A program made the position numbers and the translations under genes. 64,000 nt of DNA from positions 792,811-856,810 of the forward strand of contig NZ_KB911582.1 of assembly GCF_000383615.1 (NCBI RefSeq), given 5' to 3'. The notes beneath the pieces are model-generated. The model was not told the DNA's origin, ran no database searches, and worked only from the letters and a program-made list of their open reading frames with translations. Each line of letters starts with the position of its first letter. Within the stretch, counting starts at the first letter, position 1. Positions 17,299 to 25,975 of this stretch are shown piece after piece. Origin of the DNA: Streptomyces canus 299MFChir4.1. GTDB taxonomy: Bacteria; Actinomycetota; Actinomycetes; Streptomycetales; Streptomycetaceae.

Positions 17299-17328
17299 TT
17301 TGTAGCCCCGGACGGCGAGCCCTGTCAA
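17299..17328 (-). promoter_or_regulatory. Promoter of the iolC operon
   Basis: On the minus strand TTGACA (17328-17323), an 18-nt spacer and TACAAA (17304-17299) form a near-consensus housekeeping promoter. The start point would fall near 17293, giving iolC a leader of about 30 nt. Confidence 0.7.
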
Positions 17329-17334
17329 TGTTTT

Positions 17335-17374
17335 GTCCAGACATTCGGACGAGACCTTGACAGCGCTTGCTGTC
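17335..17374. promoter_or_regulatory. Operators between iolC and the divergent iolE-like gene
   Basis: Two inverted repeats lie between the divergent starts: GTCC-N8-GGAC (17335-17350), just upstream of the iolC -35 box, and the perfect GACAGC-GCTT-GCTGTC (17359-17374), which overlaps a TTGACA hexamer (17357-17362, plus strand) that can serve the rightward gene. Part of the second site, AGCGCTTGCTGT, recurs upstream of the operon at 41366. AGCGCT-centred sites are typical of LacI/GntR sugar regulators. Confidence 0.6.
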
Positions 17375-17393
17375 CGAACCGAAGCTGACCGGC

Positions 17394-18311
17394 ATGACAG
17401 CGCCCGCGCCTCTGCCCTCACTGTCCCGCATCCGGATCGGGTCGGCCCCCGACTCCTGGGGTGTGTGGTTCCCCGACGATCCCCAGCAGGTCCCCTGGCA
17501 GCGTTTCCTCGACGAGGTCGCGGACTCCGGTTACGAGTGGATCGAGCTGGGTCCGTACGGGTACCTGCCGACCGACCCCGCGGTCCTCACCGAGGAGGTC
17601 TCCCGGCGTGGCCTGAAGGTGTCCGCCGGCACCGTCTTCACCGGCCTGCACCACGGTGAGGCCGTGTGGGAGAAGACCTGGGCGCATGTCGCGGACAACG
17701 CGGTGCTCGCGCAGGCGATGGGCGCCGGGCACCTGGTCGTCATCCCGTCGTTCTGGCGGGACGACAAGACGGGTGAGGTGCTGGAGCCCGACACGCTCAC
17801 GCCCGAGCAGTGGCGCAACCTCGGCTCGCTCACCGAGCGGCTGGGGCAGCGGGTGAAGGAGGAGTACGGCCTTCAGATCGTCGTCCACCCGCACGCCGAC
17901 ACCCACATCGACAGCGAGGAGAACGTGGTCCGGTTCCTGGACGCCACCGACTCCGGCCTGGTGTCGCTGTGCCTGGACACCGGGCACTACGCCTACTGCG
18001 GCGGGGACAGCGTCAAGCTGATCGAGACCTACGGGTCGCGGATCGGGTATCTGCACCTCAAGCAGGTGGACCCGGCGATCCTGGCCGAGGTGCGGGCCAA
18101 GGGGACGCCGTTCGGTCCCGCGGTGGCGCAGGGCGTGATGTGCGAGCCGCCTTCGGGTGTGCCGGCGCTCGGCCCTGTCCTGGAGGCCGCCCAGAAGCTG
18201 GACGTGGATCTGTTCGCGATCGTCGAGCAGGACATGTACCCGTGCGAGCCGGACAAGCCGCTGCCGATCGCTCAGCGGACCCGGGCGTTCTTGAGGTCCT
18301 GCGGGGCGTAA
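17394..18311 (+). CDS. Sugar phosphate isomerase/epimerase, IolE-like
   Basis: A 305-residue xylose-isomerase-like TIM barrel, divergent from the iol operon. It begins SAPDSWGVWFPDDPQQVPW and shows the metal-site regions WIELGPYGYLP, VVHPHADTHIDSEENV (His/His), CLDTGHYAY and YLHLKQVDP, so the active site looks complete. The likely job is inosose dehydration (IolE) or inosose isomerisation (IolI/IolH) in the same pathway; the family alone does not decide. ATG 17394 is chosen for the short distance to the promoter region; an in-frame start at 17367 lies inside the operator. No iolG dehydrogenase is next to it. Confidence 0.78.
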   Translation: MTAPAPLPSLSRIRIGSAPDSWGVWFPDDPQQVPWQRFLDEVADSGYEWIELGPYGYLPTDPAVLTEEVSRRGLKVSAGTVFTGLHHGEAVWEKTWAHVADNAVLAQAMGAGHLVVIPSFWRDDKTGEVLEPDTLTPEQWRNLGSLTERLGQRVKEEYGLQIVVHPHADTHIDSEENVVRFLDATDSGLVSLCLDTGHYAYCGGDSVKLIETYGSRIGYLHLKQVDPAILAEVRAKGTPFGPAVAQGVMCEPPSGVPALGPVLEAAQKLDVDLFAIVEQDMYPCEPDKPLPIAQRTRAFLRSCGA

Positions 18312-18351
18312 AAGGGTGTTGGTGAGCCCCTTTCGCTGAAAAGCTGGGGGG

Positions 18352-19239
18352 ATGGTGTTGGTCCGTACCGGGCGTGGGTCCGGTGGGTTCTGGGAGTTCG
18401 CCCTCGGCTCGCCCCATCCCCGGCTGCGGCCCGGGGTGTTGAGTTATCGCGGGGTCCGGCTCGCCATGGACCGGCCCCGGCGGCGGCTCGAGACACCTGT
18501 CGGGGCCGCGACCCTGCTGCTGGGGTTCGAGCACCCCGTGCGGATCACGCGCGCGGGGCGGCCGCCCGACACCCTCGTGTCCGTCTTCTGCGGGCCCACC
18601 ACCACTCCCGCCGTCGGGGAGCACGGCGGCCGACTCTCCGGTGTCGAGGTGATGCTGGCCCCCTGGGCCGCGTTCACCCTCTTCGGCACCCCTCAGTACG
18701 AGCTCGCCAACCGCACCGTCGATCCCGACGCACTCCCTCACGCCCTGGACCGGCGCGTCGGTGAACTCTCCGCCGCGCTGGCCGCGTTGCCCTCGTGGGA
18801 GGCACGGTTCCAGCTGCTGGACGAGGTGTTCGCGCGGTGGTGGGACGCCGGTACGCCGTCTTCGGCCCGGTTGGTGCGGGCCTGGTCGGAGCTCGTGCGG
18901 ACGGGCGGGGCCATGCCGGTGCGGCGGCTCGCCGAGGAGGTGGGGTGGAGCGTGCGGCAGCTGGAGAACCGGTTCCGGGAGCAGATCGGGCTGGGGCCCA
19001 AGGCGGCGGCGCGGGTGCTGCGGCTGCAGCGCGCGCGGCGGCTGCTCACCGCGGGGCACGGACAGGCGGAGACCGCGGCGGCCTGCGGGTACTACGATCA
19101 GGCCCATCTGAGCGGCGAGTTCAAGGCGATGACCGGGTGTACGCCGCGGGAGTTCACCACGGCCCGGCGGCTGCCGTTCGCCGCCGCCCCGCCCGGGGAC
19201 CGGATGGACGGCGAGGCGACGAGCCTGGTCCTCACCTGA
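18352..19239 (+). CDS. AraC-family transcriptional regulator
   Basis: A 295-residue regulator with a poorly conserved N-terminal sensing domain (about 1-170) and a C-terminal AraC double helix-turn-helix (about 175-275): RLAEEVGWSVRQLENRFREQIG is the first HTH, and QAETAAACGYYDQAHLSGEF the second, ending TGCTPREF. It starts at ATG 18352 after a GGGGGG stretch. It follows the iolE-like gene by 40 bp in the same direction and may be co-transcribed. The N-terminal domain resembles the DUF6597-type sensor seen in many Streptomyces AraC proteins. Target unknown. Confidence 0.87.
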   Translation: MVLVRTGRGSGGFWEFALGSPHPRLRPGVLSYRGVRLAMDRPRRRLETPVGAATLLLGFEHPVRITRAGRPPDTLVSVFCGPTTTPAVGEHGGRLSGVEVMLAPWAAFTLFGTPQYELANRTVDPDALPHALDRRVGELSAALAALPSWEARFQLLDEVFARWWDAGTPSSARLVRAWSELVRTGGAMPVRRLAEEVGWSVRQLENRFREQIGLGPKAAARVLRLQRARRLLTAGHGQAETAAACGYYDQAHLSGEFKAMTGCTPREFTTARRLPFAAAPPGDRMDGEATSLVLT

Positions 19240-19344
19240 GGGGGACCGGGGAGAAGTGCGGCTTTCTCCAAGACCGACAGCCCCGGCCGACTGCACGCTG
19301 TGCGCGTCCGACCGGTTGATCCGGGGGGACGGCCGGGGGAGCCG

Positions 19345-19377
19345 GTGGGCCGGCCCGACGCAGCGGGTCCGGCCCAC
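19345..19377 (+). terminator. Hairpin downstream of the AraC gene
   Basis: GTGGGCCGG (19345-19353) pairs with CCGGCCCAC (19369-19377), with an inner CCCG/CGGG stem. It lies in the 414-bp gap between the AraC gene and the small HTH gene. The rest of the gap (19378-19653) shows no gene that can be supported. Confidence 0.55.
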
Positions 19378-19653
19378 TCGCGCCACGGGCAGCCATGACC
19401 TCGCGCCGTAAGTCAACGCGCCACGCCCGCACGCCCGCGTGCGCCTTTGCGTCACCTCTGTCACGAACTCCCCTTCCGTGTCACACATGTCCCGTGTACG
19501 CCAGATCCCCGTCACACCCGGCGCACAACCCCTGACCGACGGTCACCACGGGTCGTTCACGAGGCGCAGGCTTTGTGATCGCCAGCGCAGCGCCCGGTAC
19601 CCCCGACGGCCGTTCCCGGCCGCCGCCGCGGTGCGCGCGAGGAGGTGCCCCAC

Positions 19654-19854
19654 ATGACCGACCGAAGGCTCTGGTCGTACAAGGAGATCGCGGCGCACAT
19701 CCGTGTGCAGCCGGACACCGTGCGGTCGTACCGCAAGCACGGGCTGCTGCCGCCGCCCGACCATGTCGAGGGCGGCAAGCCCTTCTGGTACGCGGACACC
19801 GTGCGCGCGTGGGTCGCGTCCCGGCCGGGGAACCGGGGGCGGAGAGAGGACTGA
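19654..19854 (+). CDS. Small helix-turn-helix protein
   Basis: A 66-residue basic protein made almost entirely of one MerR/excisionase-like HTH: LWSYKEIAAHIRVQPDTVRSYRKHGLLPPPD, followed by KPFWYADTVRAWVASRPGN. This form with a trailing recognition helix and wing is seen in AlpA/excisionase-like proteins and small Streptomyces regulators. ATG 19654 follows AGGAGG at 8 nt; GTG 19645 is too close to that site. It stands beside two broken genes, so it may be the last intact gene of a decayed accessory segment. No DNA target is evident. Confidence 0.75.
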   Translation: MTDRRLWSYKEIAAHIRVQPDTVRSYRKHGLLPPPDHVEGGKPFWYADTVRAWVASRPGNRGRRED

Positions 19855-19894
19855 GGCCGACTCGTGCGGGGGCGGGGGTGCCGGGCCGCCGAAA

Positions 19895-20190
19895 GTCACG
19901 GGCCGCGCCGTCACCGACCGCGCCACCGGGAAACCGATCGGCGAGGTCGTCCTGTACGAGGGGGACCCCGCCGCCCGCAGCCGCACCTTCCGCACGCCCA
20001 TCGGGCCCGGGGGCCGTGGACGCGGGCCGGGCACCGAGGCCCCCGCCTCGTCGTCGGTCTACGAGGAGGCCGGCTTCACGGTCGAGGGGGTGCGGCGGGG
20101 GCCGATCCGCGGGACGGCGCGTGGGTGGACCGGGTGGTCATGGGCCTCCTCGACCGCGAGTGGACCGCCCTCAGGCCCACGGCTCGATGA
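19895..20190 (+). pseudogene. Remnant of a GNAT acetyltransferase gene
   Basis: Two frames together recall a RimJ/RimL-type N-acetyltransferase. The first frame (from 19895) reads TDRATGKPIGEVVLYEGD, the central strands, then RGPGTEA, and jumps to SSVYEEAGFTVEGVRRG, the region just before the C-terminus; the stretch that should lie between (acetyl-CoA loop to the NPRA motif) is missing. After a one-base shift near 20100 a second frame gives DGAWVDRVVMGLLDREW, a typical GNAT end, and stops at 20190. The N-terminus is also absent. So it has an internal deletion, a frameshift and a truncation. Its end overlaps the end of the convergent broken alcohol dehydrogenase. The family call rests on motif pattern only. 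Confidence 0.6.
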
Positions 20191-21214
20191 CCGTCACCCC
20201 CGCTCCGGGGGCCGTGCCCATCGCCGCGAGGGCGTCCGGGGCCGCGTCCAGGGTGATCGTGGAGGTGACCAGCAGATCCGGTCGCAGCACTCCCGACCCG
20301 ACCAGCTCCAGCATCGGCGGGTAGGTGTGGGCGGCCATGCCGTGACTGCCGAGGAGTTCGAGCTCCAGGGCGATCGCACGGGCCATGGGGACCGGGGTCG
20401 TCCCGTCCGGCGAGGGCAGCAGCCCGACCTGGATGTGGCGGCCGCGCCGGCGCAGGCAGTCGACGGAGGCCGCGCAGGTGGCCGGGGAACCGAGGGCGTC
20501 CAGGGAGACCTGGGCGCCCCCGCCGGTCAGCTCGCGGATCGCCGCCGCGGTGTCCCGCACACCGGTCGCGTCCACGCACTCCGCCGCACCGAACTTCCTC
20601 GCCAGGGCCAGGGCCTGGGCAGACACGTCCACAGCCACCACGCGGGCTCCCTAGGCCGCCGCGATCATCACCGCGGACAGGCCCACGCCGCCGCAGCCGT
20701 GCACCGCGACCCACTCCCCCGCGGTGGCCCGCCCCTGCTGCACGACCGCCCTGAACGCCGTGGCGAAACGGCAGCCCAGGGAGGCGGCCGTGGCGAAGGA
20801 CATGTCCTGCGGTACGGCCACGAGGTTCACGTCGGCGTGGTCCAACGCCACGTACTGGGCGAACGAGCCCCAGTGGGTGAAGCCGGGCTGGGTCTGGCGC
20901 TCGCAGACCTGGTGGTCGCCCCTCGCACAGGACGCGCAGGTGCCGCAGGCGCAGACGAAGGGGACGGTCACCCGGTCACCGGGGCGCCAGGTGCCCACCC
21001 GGGGGCCGACCGCCTCCACCACACCCGCGAGTTCATGACCCGGCACGTGCGGGAGGGTGATGTCCGGGTCGTGGCCCTGCCAGCCGTGCCAGTCGCTTCT
21101 GCACAGGCCCGTGGCCTTCACGCGGACGACCACTCCGTGGTCCGCCGGGCGGGGGTCGGGCACGTCCCGTACCTGTGCGGGTCCGCCGTACTGGTCGAAG
21201 ACAACCGCTCGCAT
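20171..21214 (-). pseudogene. Zinc alcohol dehydrogenase interrupted by an in-frame amber codon
   Basis: A 347-codon zinc-dependent medium-chain alcohol dehydrogenase running from ATG 21214 ([11 protein letters not shown]) to the stop at 20171. The reading frame is intact except for TAG at 20653-20651, codon 188, inside the NAD-binding fold: [15 protein letters not shown] - stop - GARVVAVDVS. Before it lie the catalytic zinc ligands ([15 protein letters not shown]) and the structural zinc cysteines ([17 protein letters not shown]); after it the rest of the fold is well preserved. A single base change from TTG would restore the usual Leu. The gene is either newly inactivated, read through, or affected by a sequencing error. 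A restart at GTG 20641 would give only the C-terminal half. Confidence 0.85.
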
Positions 21215-21270
21215 CCGCGTCTCCCTCGCCGTTCTCGTCTGCCGGTACATCGTGGCAGTCACGGCGGCTC

Positions 21271-21300
21271 TTGGAGAAATACCCCCTAGGGGTATAGGGT
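21271..21300 (+). promoter_or_regulatory. CsoR-type copper operator and promoter
   Basis: ATACCCC-CTA-GGGGTAT (21279-21295) is a perfect palindrome of the kind bound by CsoR copper repressors in actinobacteria. It lies between TTGGAG (21271-21276) and a TATAGG/TAGGGT -10 box (21293-21300), about 45 bp upstream of the copper chaperone gene. Copper should release CsoR and switch on both genes. Confidence 0.75.
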
Positions 21301-21340
21301 GTGATGCAGTAACCCCACACGCCTCCATGAGGAGAACGAC

Positions 21341-21580
21341 ATGACCGCCCAGACCGATACCCCGGGTTCCGTCACCGCCGTCTACAAGGTGAGCGGGATG
21401 AGCTGCGGGCACTGCGAGGGTTCCGTTTCCGGTGAGATCTCCGAGATCGCGGGGGTCAGCTCCGTGAAGGCGGTCGCGTCCACCGGTGAGGTGACGGTCG
21501 TGTCGGCGGAGCCGCTGGACGAGGAAGCCGTGCGGGCCGCGGTGGACGAGGCCGGCTTCGAGTTCGTCGGCAAGGCCTGA
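21341..21580 (+). CDS. copZ: Copper chaperone, CopZ-like
   Basis: A 79-residue heavy-metal-associated (HMA) domain with metal-binding motif GMSCGHC and the usual ferredoxin-like pattern ([35 protein letters not shown]). It should carry Cu(I) in the cytoplasm to the ATPase encoded 20 bp downstream. ATG 21341 follows GAGGAG. It is the first gene after the CsoR-type operator. Confidence 0.92.
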   Translation: MTAQTDTPGSVTAVYKVSGMSCGHCEGSVSGEISEIAGVSSVKAVASTGEVTVVSAEPLDEEAVRAAVDEAGFEFVGKA

Positions 21581-21600
21581 TCGCCCTGGGAGCAGTGAAC

Positions 21601-23814
<2,214 letters not shown>

Positions 23815-24279
23815 GGATTCCTTTGACGGGCCCCTCTGGAGTCCGGAGCCACGCTCACATAAGCTCTTCACAAGACTCGTGCATCGTCCTTACGCTTGGG
23901 TCCCGATCGCTACATCCGGGCTCTTGCGTATCTAACGGACATTTGCAAGAGACGCAGATCACAGTGATGCGAACGTAACCATCGAAGGGGTTCGAAGGTC
24001 TAAGTTGGCGATGTCAGGCAGCGTCTTGGGGGGCGCCGACTGACGTCTGAGGATGTCTTGGGGGACTTCCTCGGAGCTGCGTTGCCGGGGCACGCACTTA
24101 GGGAAGCTTTGAGCGGCCCTCCCGACCGTGCGCTGTCCCGGCAGGCCGCACACTGGAGTAGTACGAGGAGTTCTGCTCGTTCTGCTCAAACAGCAAGACC
24201 GGAAAGACAGCGATTCAGGCGCTGGTCTCTCAGACGCCCGGCCGGATCCCGTGGGGGGAATCCGCACCGGGACATGGGA

Positions 24280-24329
24280 AGGCGCCCTGGACGCCGGCCC
24301 GTGGGGGGACCGTCGCCAGGGCGCCTTTC
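24280..24329 (+). terminator. Intrinsic terminator
   Basis: AGGCGCCCTGG (24280-24290) pairs over 11 bp with CCAGGGCGCCT (24316-24326), followed by TTTCG. No coding gene ends nearby, so it probably terminates a noncoding transcript from the 23.9-24.3 kb region, or read-through from copA. Confidence 0.65.
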
Positions 24330-24390
24330 GCTTGGCGGATTCAGCCGGGGGTTCGTGAAGCTTCAGCTCGTCGCCCGGCCACCCGCCGGT

Positions 24391-24420
24391 GGGGGCTGGT
24401 CGCGCAGTTCCCCGCGCCCC
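24391..24420. repeat. Streptomyces intergenic repeat
   Basis: GGGGGCTGGTCGCGCAGTTC followed by CCCGCGCCCC, then TGAAAAAA. Nearly the same 30 bp occurs at 42850-42879 and a variant at about 9460-9516, always beside the 3' end of a gene. It can fold into an imperfect hairpin. Recalled as a very common noncoding element in Streptomyces genomes. Confidence 0.7.
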
Positions 24421-24454
24421 TGAAAAAACAGGTCAGCCCCGGCACCGGCGTCTG

Positions 24455-25744
24455 TCAGCGCTGCTCGACCGGGACGAAGTCACGCTCGACCACGCCCGTG
24501 TAGATCTGGCGCGGGCGGCCGATGCGGGACCCGGGCTCCTTGATCATCTCGTGCCACTGGGCGATCCAGCCCGGGAGGCGGCCGAGGGCGAACAGGACCG
24601 TGAACATCTCGGTCGGGAAGCCCATGGCGCGGTAGATCAGGCCCGTGTAGAAGTCGACGTTCGGGTAGAGGCTGCGCGAGACGAAGTAGTCGTCGGAGAG
24701 CGCGTGCTCCTCCAGCTTGAGCGCGATGTCCAGCAGCTCGTCGGACTTGCCGAGGGCCGACAGGACGTCGTGCGCGGCAGCCTTGATGATCTTCGCGCGC
24801 GGGTCGAAGTTCTTGTAGACCCGGTGGCCGAAGCCCATCAGCCGGACGCCCTCCTCCTTGTTCTTCACCTTGCGGATGAAGGAGTCGACGTCACCGCCGG
24901 AGGCCTGGATGCCCTCCAGCATCTCCAGCACGGACTGGTTGGCGCCGCCGTGCAGCGGGCCCCACAGCGCGTTGATGCCCGCGGAGATCGACGCGAACAT
25001 GTTCGCCTGGGACGAGCCGACGAGGCGGACCGTGGAGGTCGAACAGTTCTGCTCGTGGTCCGCGTGCAGGATGAGCAGCTTGTCGAGGGCGGAGACCACG
25101 ACCGGGTCGGGCTCGTACTCCTGCGCCGGGACCGAGAAGGTCATACGGAGGAAGTTCTCGACGTAACCGAGGTCGTTGCGCGGGTAGACGAACGGGTGAC
25201 CGATCGACTTCTTGTACGCGTACGCCGCGATCGTCGGAAGCTTGGCGAGCAGGCGGATCGTCGAGAGGTTGCGCTGCTTCTCGTCGAAGGGGTTGTGGCT
25301 GTCCTGGTAGAACGTGGACAGCGCGGAGACGACCGACGACAGCATGGCCATCGGGTGGGCGTCGCGCGGGAAGCCCCGGTAGAAGTTCTTGACGTCCTCG
25401 TGCAGCAGGGTGTGCTGCGTGATGTCGTTCTTGAACACCGAGAGCTCGTCGACGGTCGGAAGCTCACCGTTGATCAGGAGGTACGCGACCTCCAGGAACG
25501 TGGAGCGCTCGGCCAGCTGCTCGATCGGGTAGCCGCGGTACCGGAGGATGCCGGCCTCGCCGTCGAGATAGGTGATGGCGGATTTATAGGCGGCGGTGTT
25601 GCCGTAGCCGCTGTCCAGGGTGACCAGACCGGTCTGGGCGCGGAGCTTCCCGATGTCGAAGCCCTTGTCGCCGACGGTGCTGTCGATCACCGGGTAGGTG
25701 TACTCGCCATCGCCGTACCGCACTACTACAGAGTTGTCGCTCAC
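24455..25744 (-). CDS. gltA: Citrate synthase
   Basis: A 429-residue type II citrate synthase, joining oxaloacetate and acetyl-CoA at the entry of the TCA cycle. The catalytic residues are present: H265 (WGPLHGGANQ), H307 (MGFGHRVYK) and D364 (SLYPNVDFYTG). An N-terminal region of about 60 residues before the core (VVVRYGDGEYTYPVIDSTVGD) is typical of the hexameric, NADH-regulated class. GTG 25744 is preferred (GAGGGATGAC ahead); GTG 25756 would add four residues. Also known as citA in Streptomyces. Two palindromes lie 75-130 bp upstream (25821-25871). Monocistronic by appearance. Confidence 0.96.
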   Translation of the reverse strand: MSDNSVVVRYGDGEYTYPVIDSTVGDKGFDIGKLRAQTGLVTLDSGYGNTAAYKSAITYLDGEAGILRYRGYPIEQLAERSTFLEVAYLLINGELPTVDELSVFKNDITQHTLLHEDVKNFYRGFPRDAHPMAMLSSVVSALSTFYQDSHNPFDEKQRNLSTIRLLAKLPTIAAYAYKKSIGHPFVYPRNDLGYVENFLRMTFSVPAQEYEPDPVVVSALDKLLILHADHEQNCSTSTVRLVGSSQANMFASISAGINALWGPLHGGANQSVLEMLEGIQASGGDVDSFIRKVKNKEEGVRLMGFGHRVYKNFDPRAKIIKAAAHDVLSALGKSDELLDIALKLEEHALSDDYFVSRSLYPNVDFYTGLIYRAMGFPTEMFTVLFALGRLPGWIAQWHEMIKEPGSRIGRPRQIYTGVVERDFVPVEQR

Positions 25745-25820
25745 GTCATCCCTCACCGACGTTGTGCCTCTTCTTCGAGGTTGCCCTGATTGTCTCTACC
25801 ATCCCCCATTTGGCGCAGGA

Positions 25821-25871
25821 GAGTGCACTCGGGGTCGGCCGTTGGGCGTATCGGCGGCACTGAGTGCCGCC
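25821..25871. promoter_or_regulatory. Two palindromes upstream of citrate synthase
   Basis: GAGTGCACTC (25821-25830) is a perfect 10-bp palindrome. GGCGGCACT-G-AGTGCCGCC (25853-25871) is a perfect 19-bp palindrome whose 1-nt centre argues against an RNA hairpin. Both contain AGTGC/GCACT half-sites. They lie upstream of the gltA start, in the 231-bp gap before the helicase stop, and could bind a TCA-cycle regulator. Confidence 0.4.
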
Positions 25872-25975
25872 AACTTGCTCATCCTGCCCCTCTCCAGCCG
25901 CTTCCGGAAGGGCTCTGTGATCCACGTGACTCATTTGATCGATCATTTTTTGTGTTGCCTCACCATTGACGCTCG

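Larger units (their letters stand above)
23815..24454. other. 640-bp gene-free region; possible small RNA
   Basis: No convincing protein gene. The region is less GC-rich than its neighbours. It contains a TTCACA-N18-TACGCT promoter candidate (23867-23896), a CTCTTGC/GCAAGAG hairpin (23921-23951), and ends in the strong hairpin at 24280-24326 followed by TTT. Promoter plus terminator would allow a transcript of about 400 nt. I recall that a small RNA (scr2736) has been reported next to the citrate synthase gene of S. coelicolor; whether this is its counterpart is not known. Confidence 0.35.

Noticed and set aside
23984..24005. GGTTCGAA motif resembling a tRNA T-loop
   Set aside because: The flanking bases do not form a 5-bp T stem, and no acceptor, D or anticodon arm can be built around it.
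24455..25789. Long rightward open frame opposite citrate synthase
   Set aside because: Shadow frame; the leftward frame is a complete citrate synthase with all catalytic residues.
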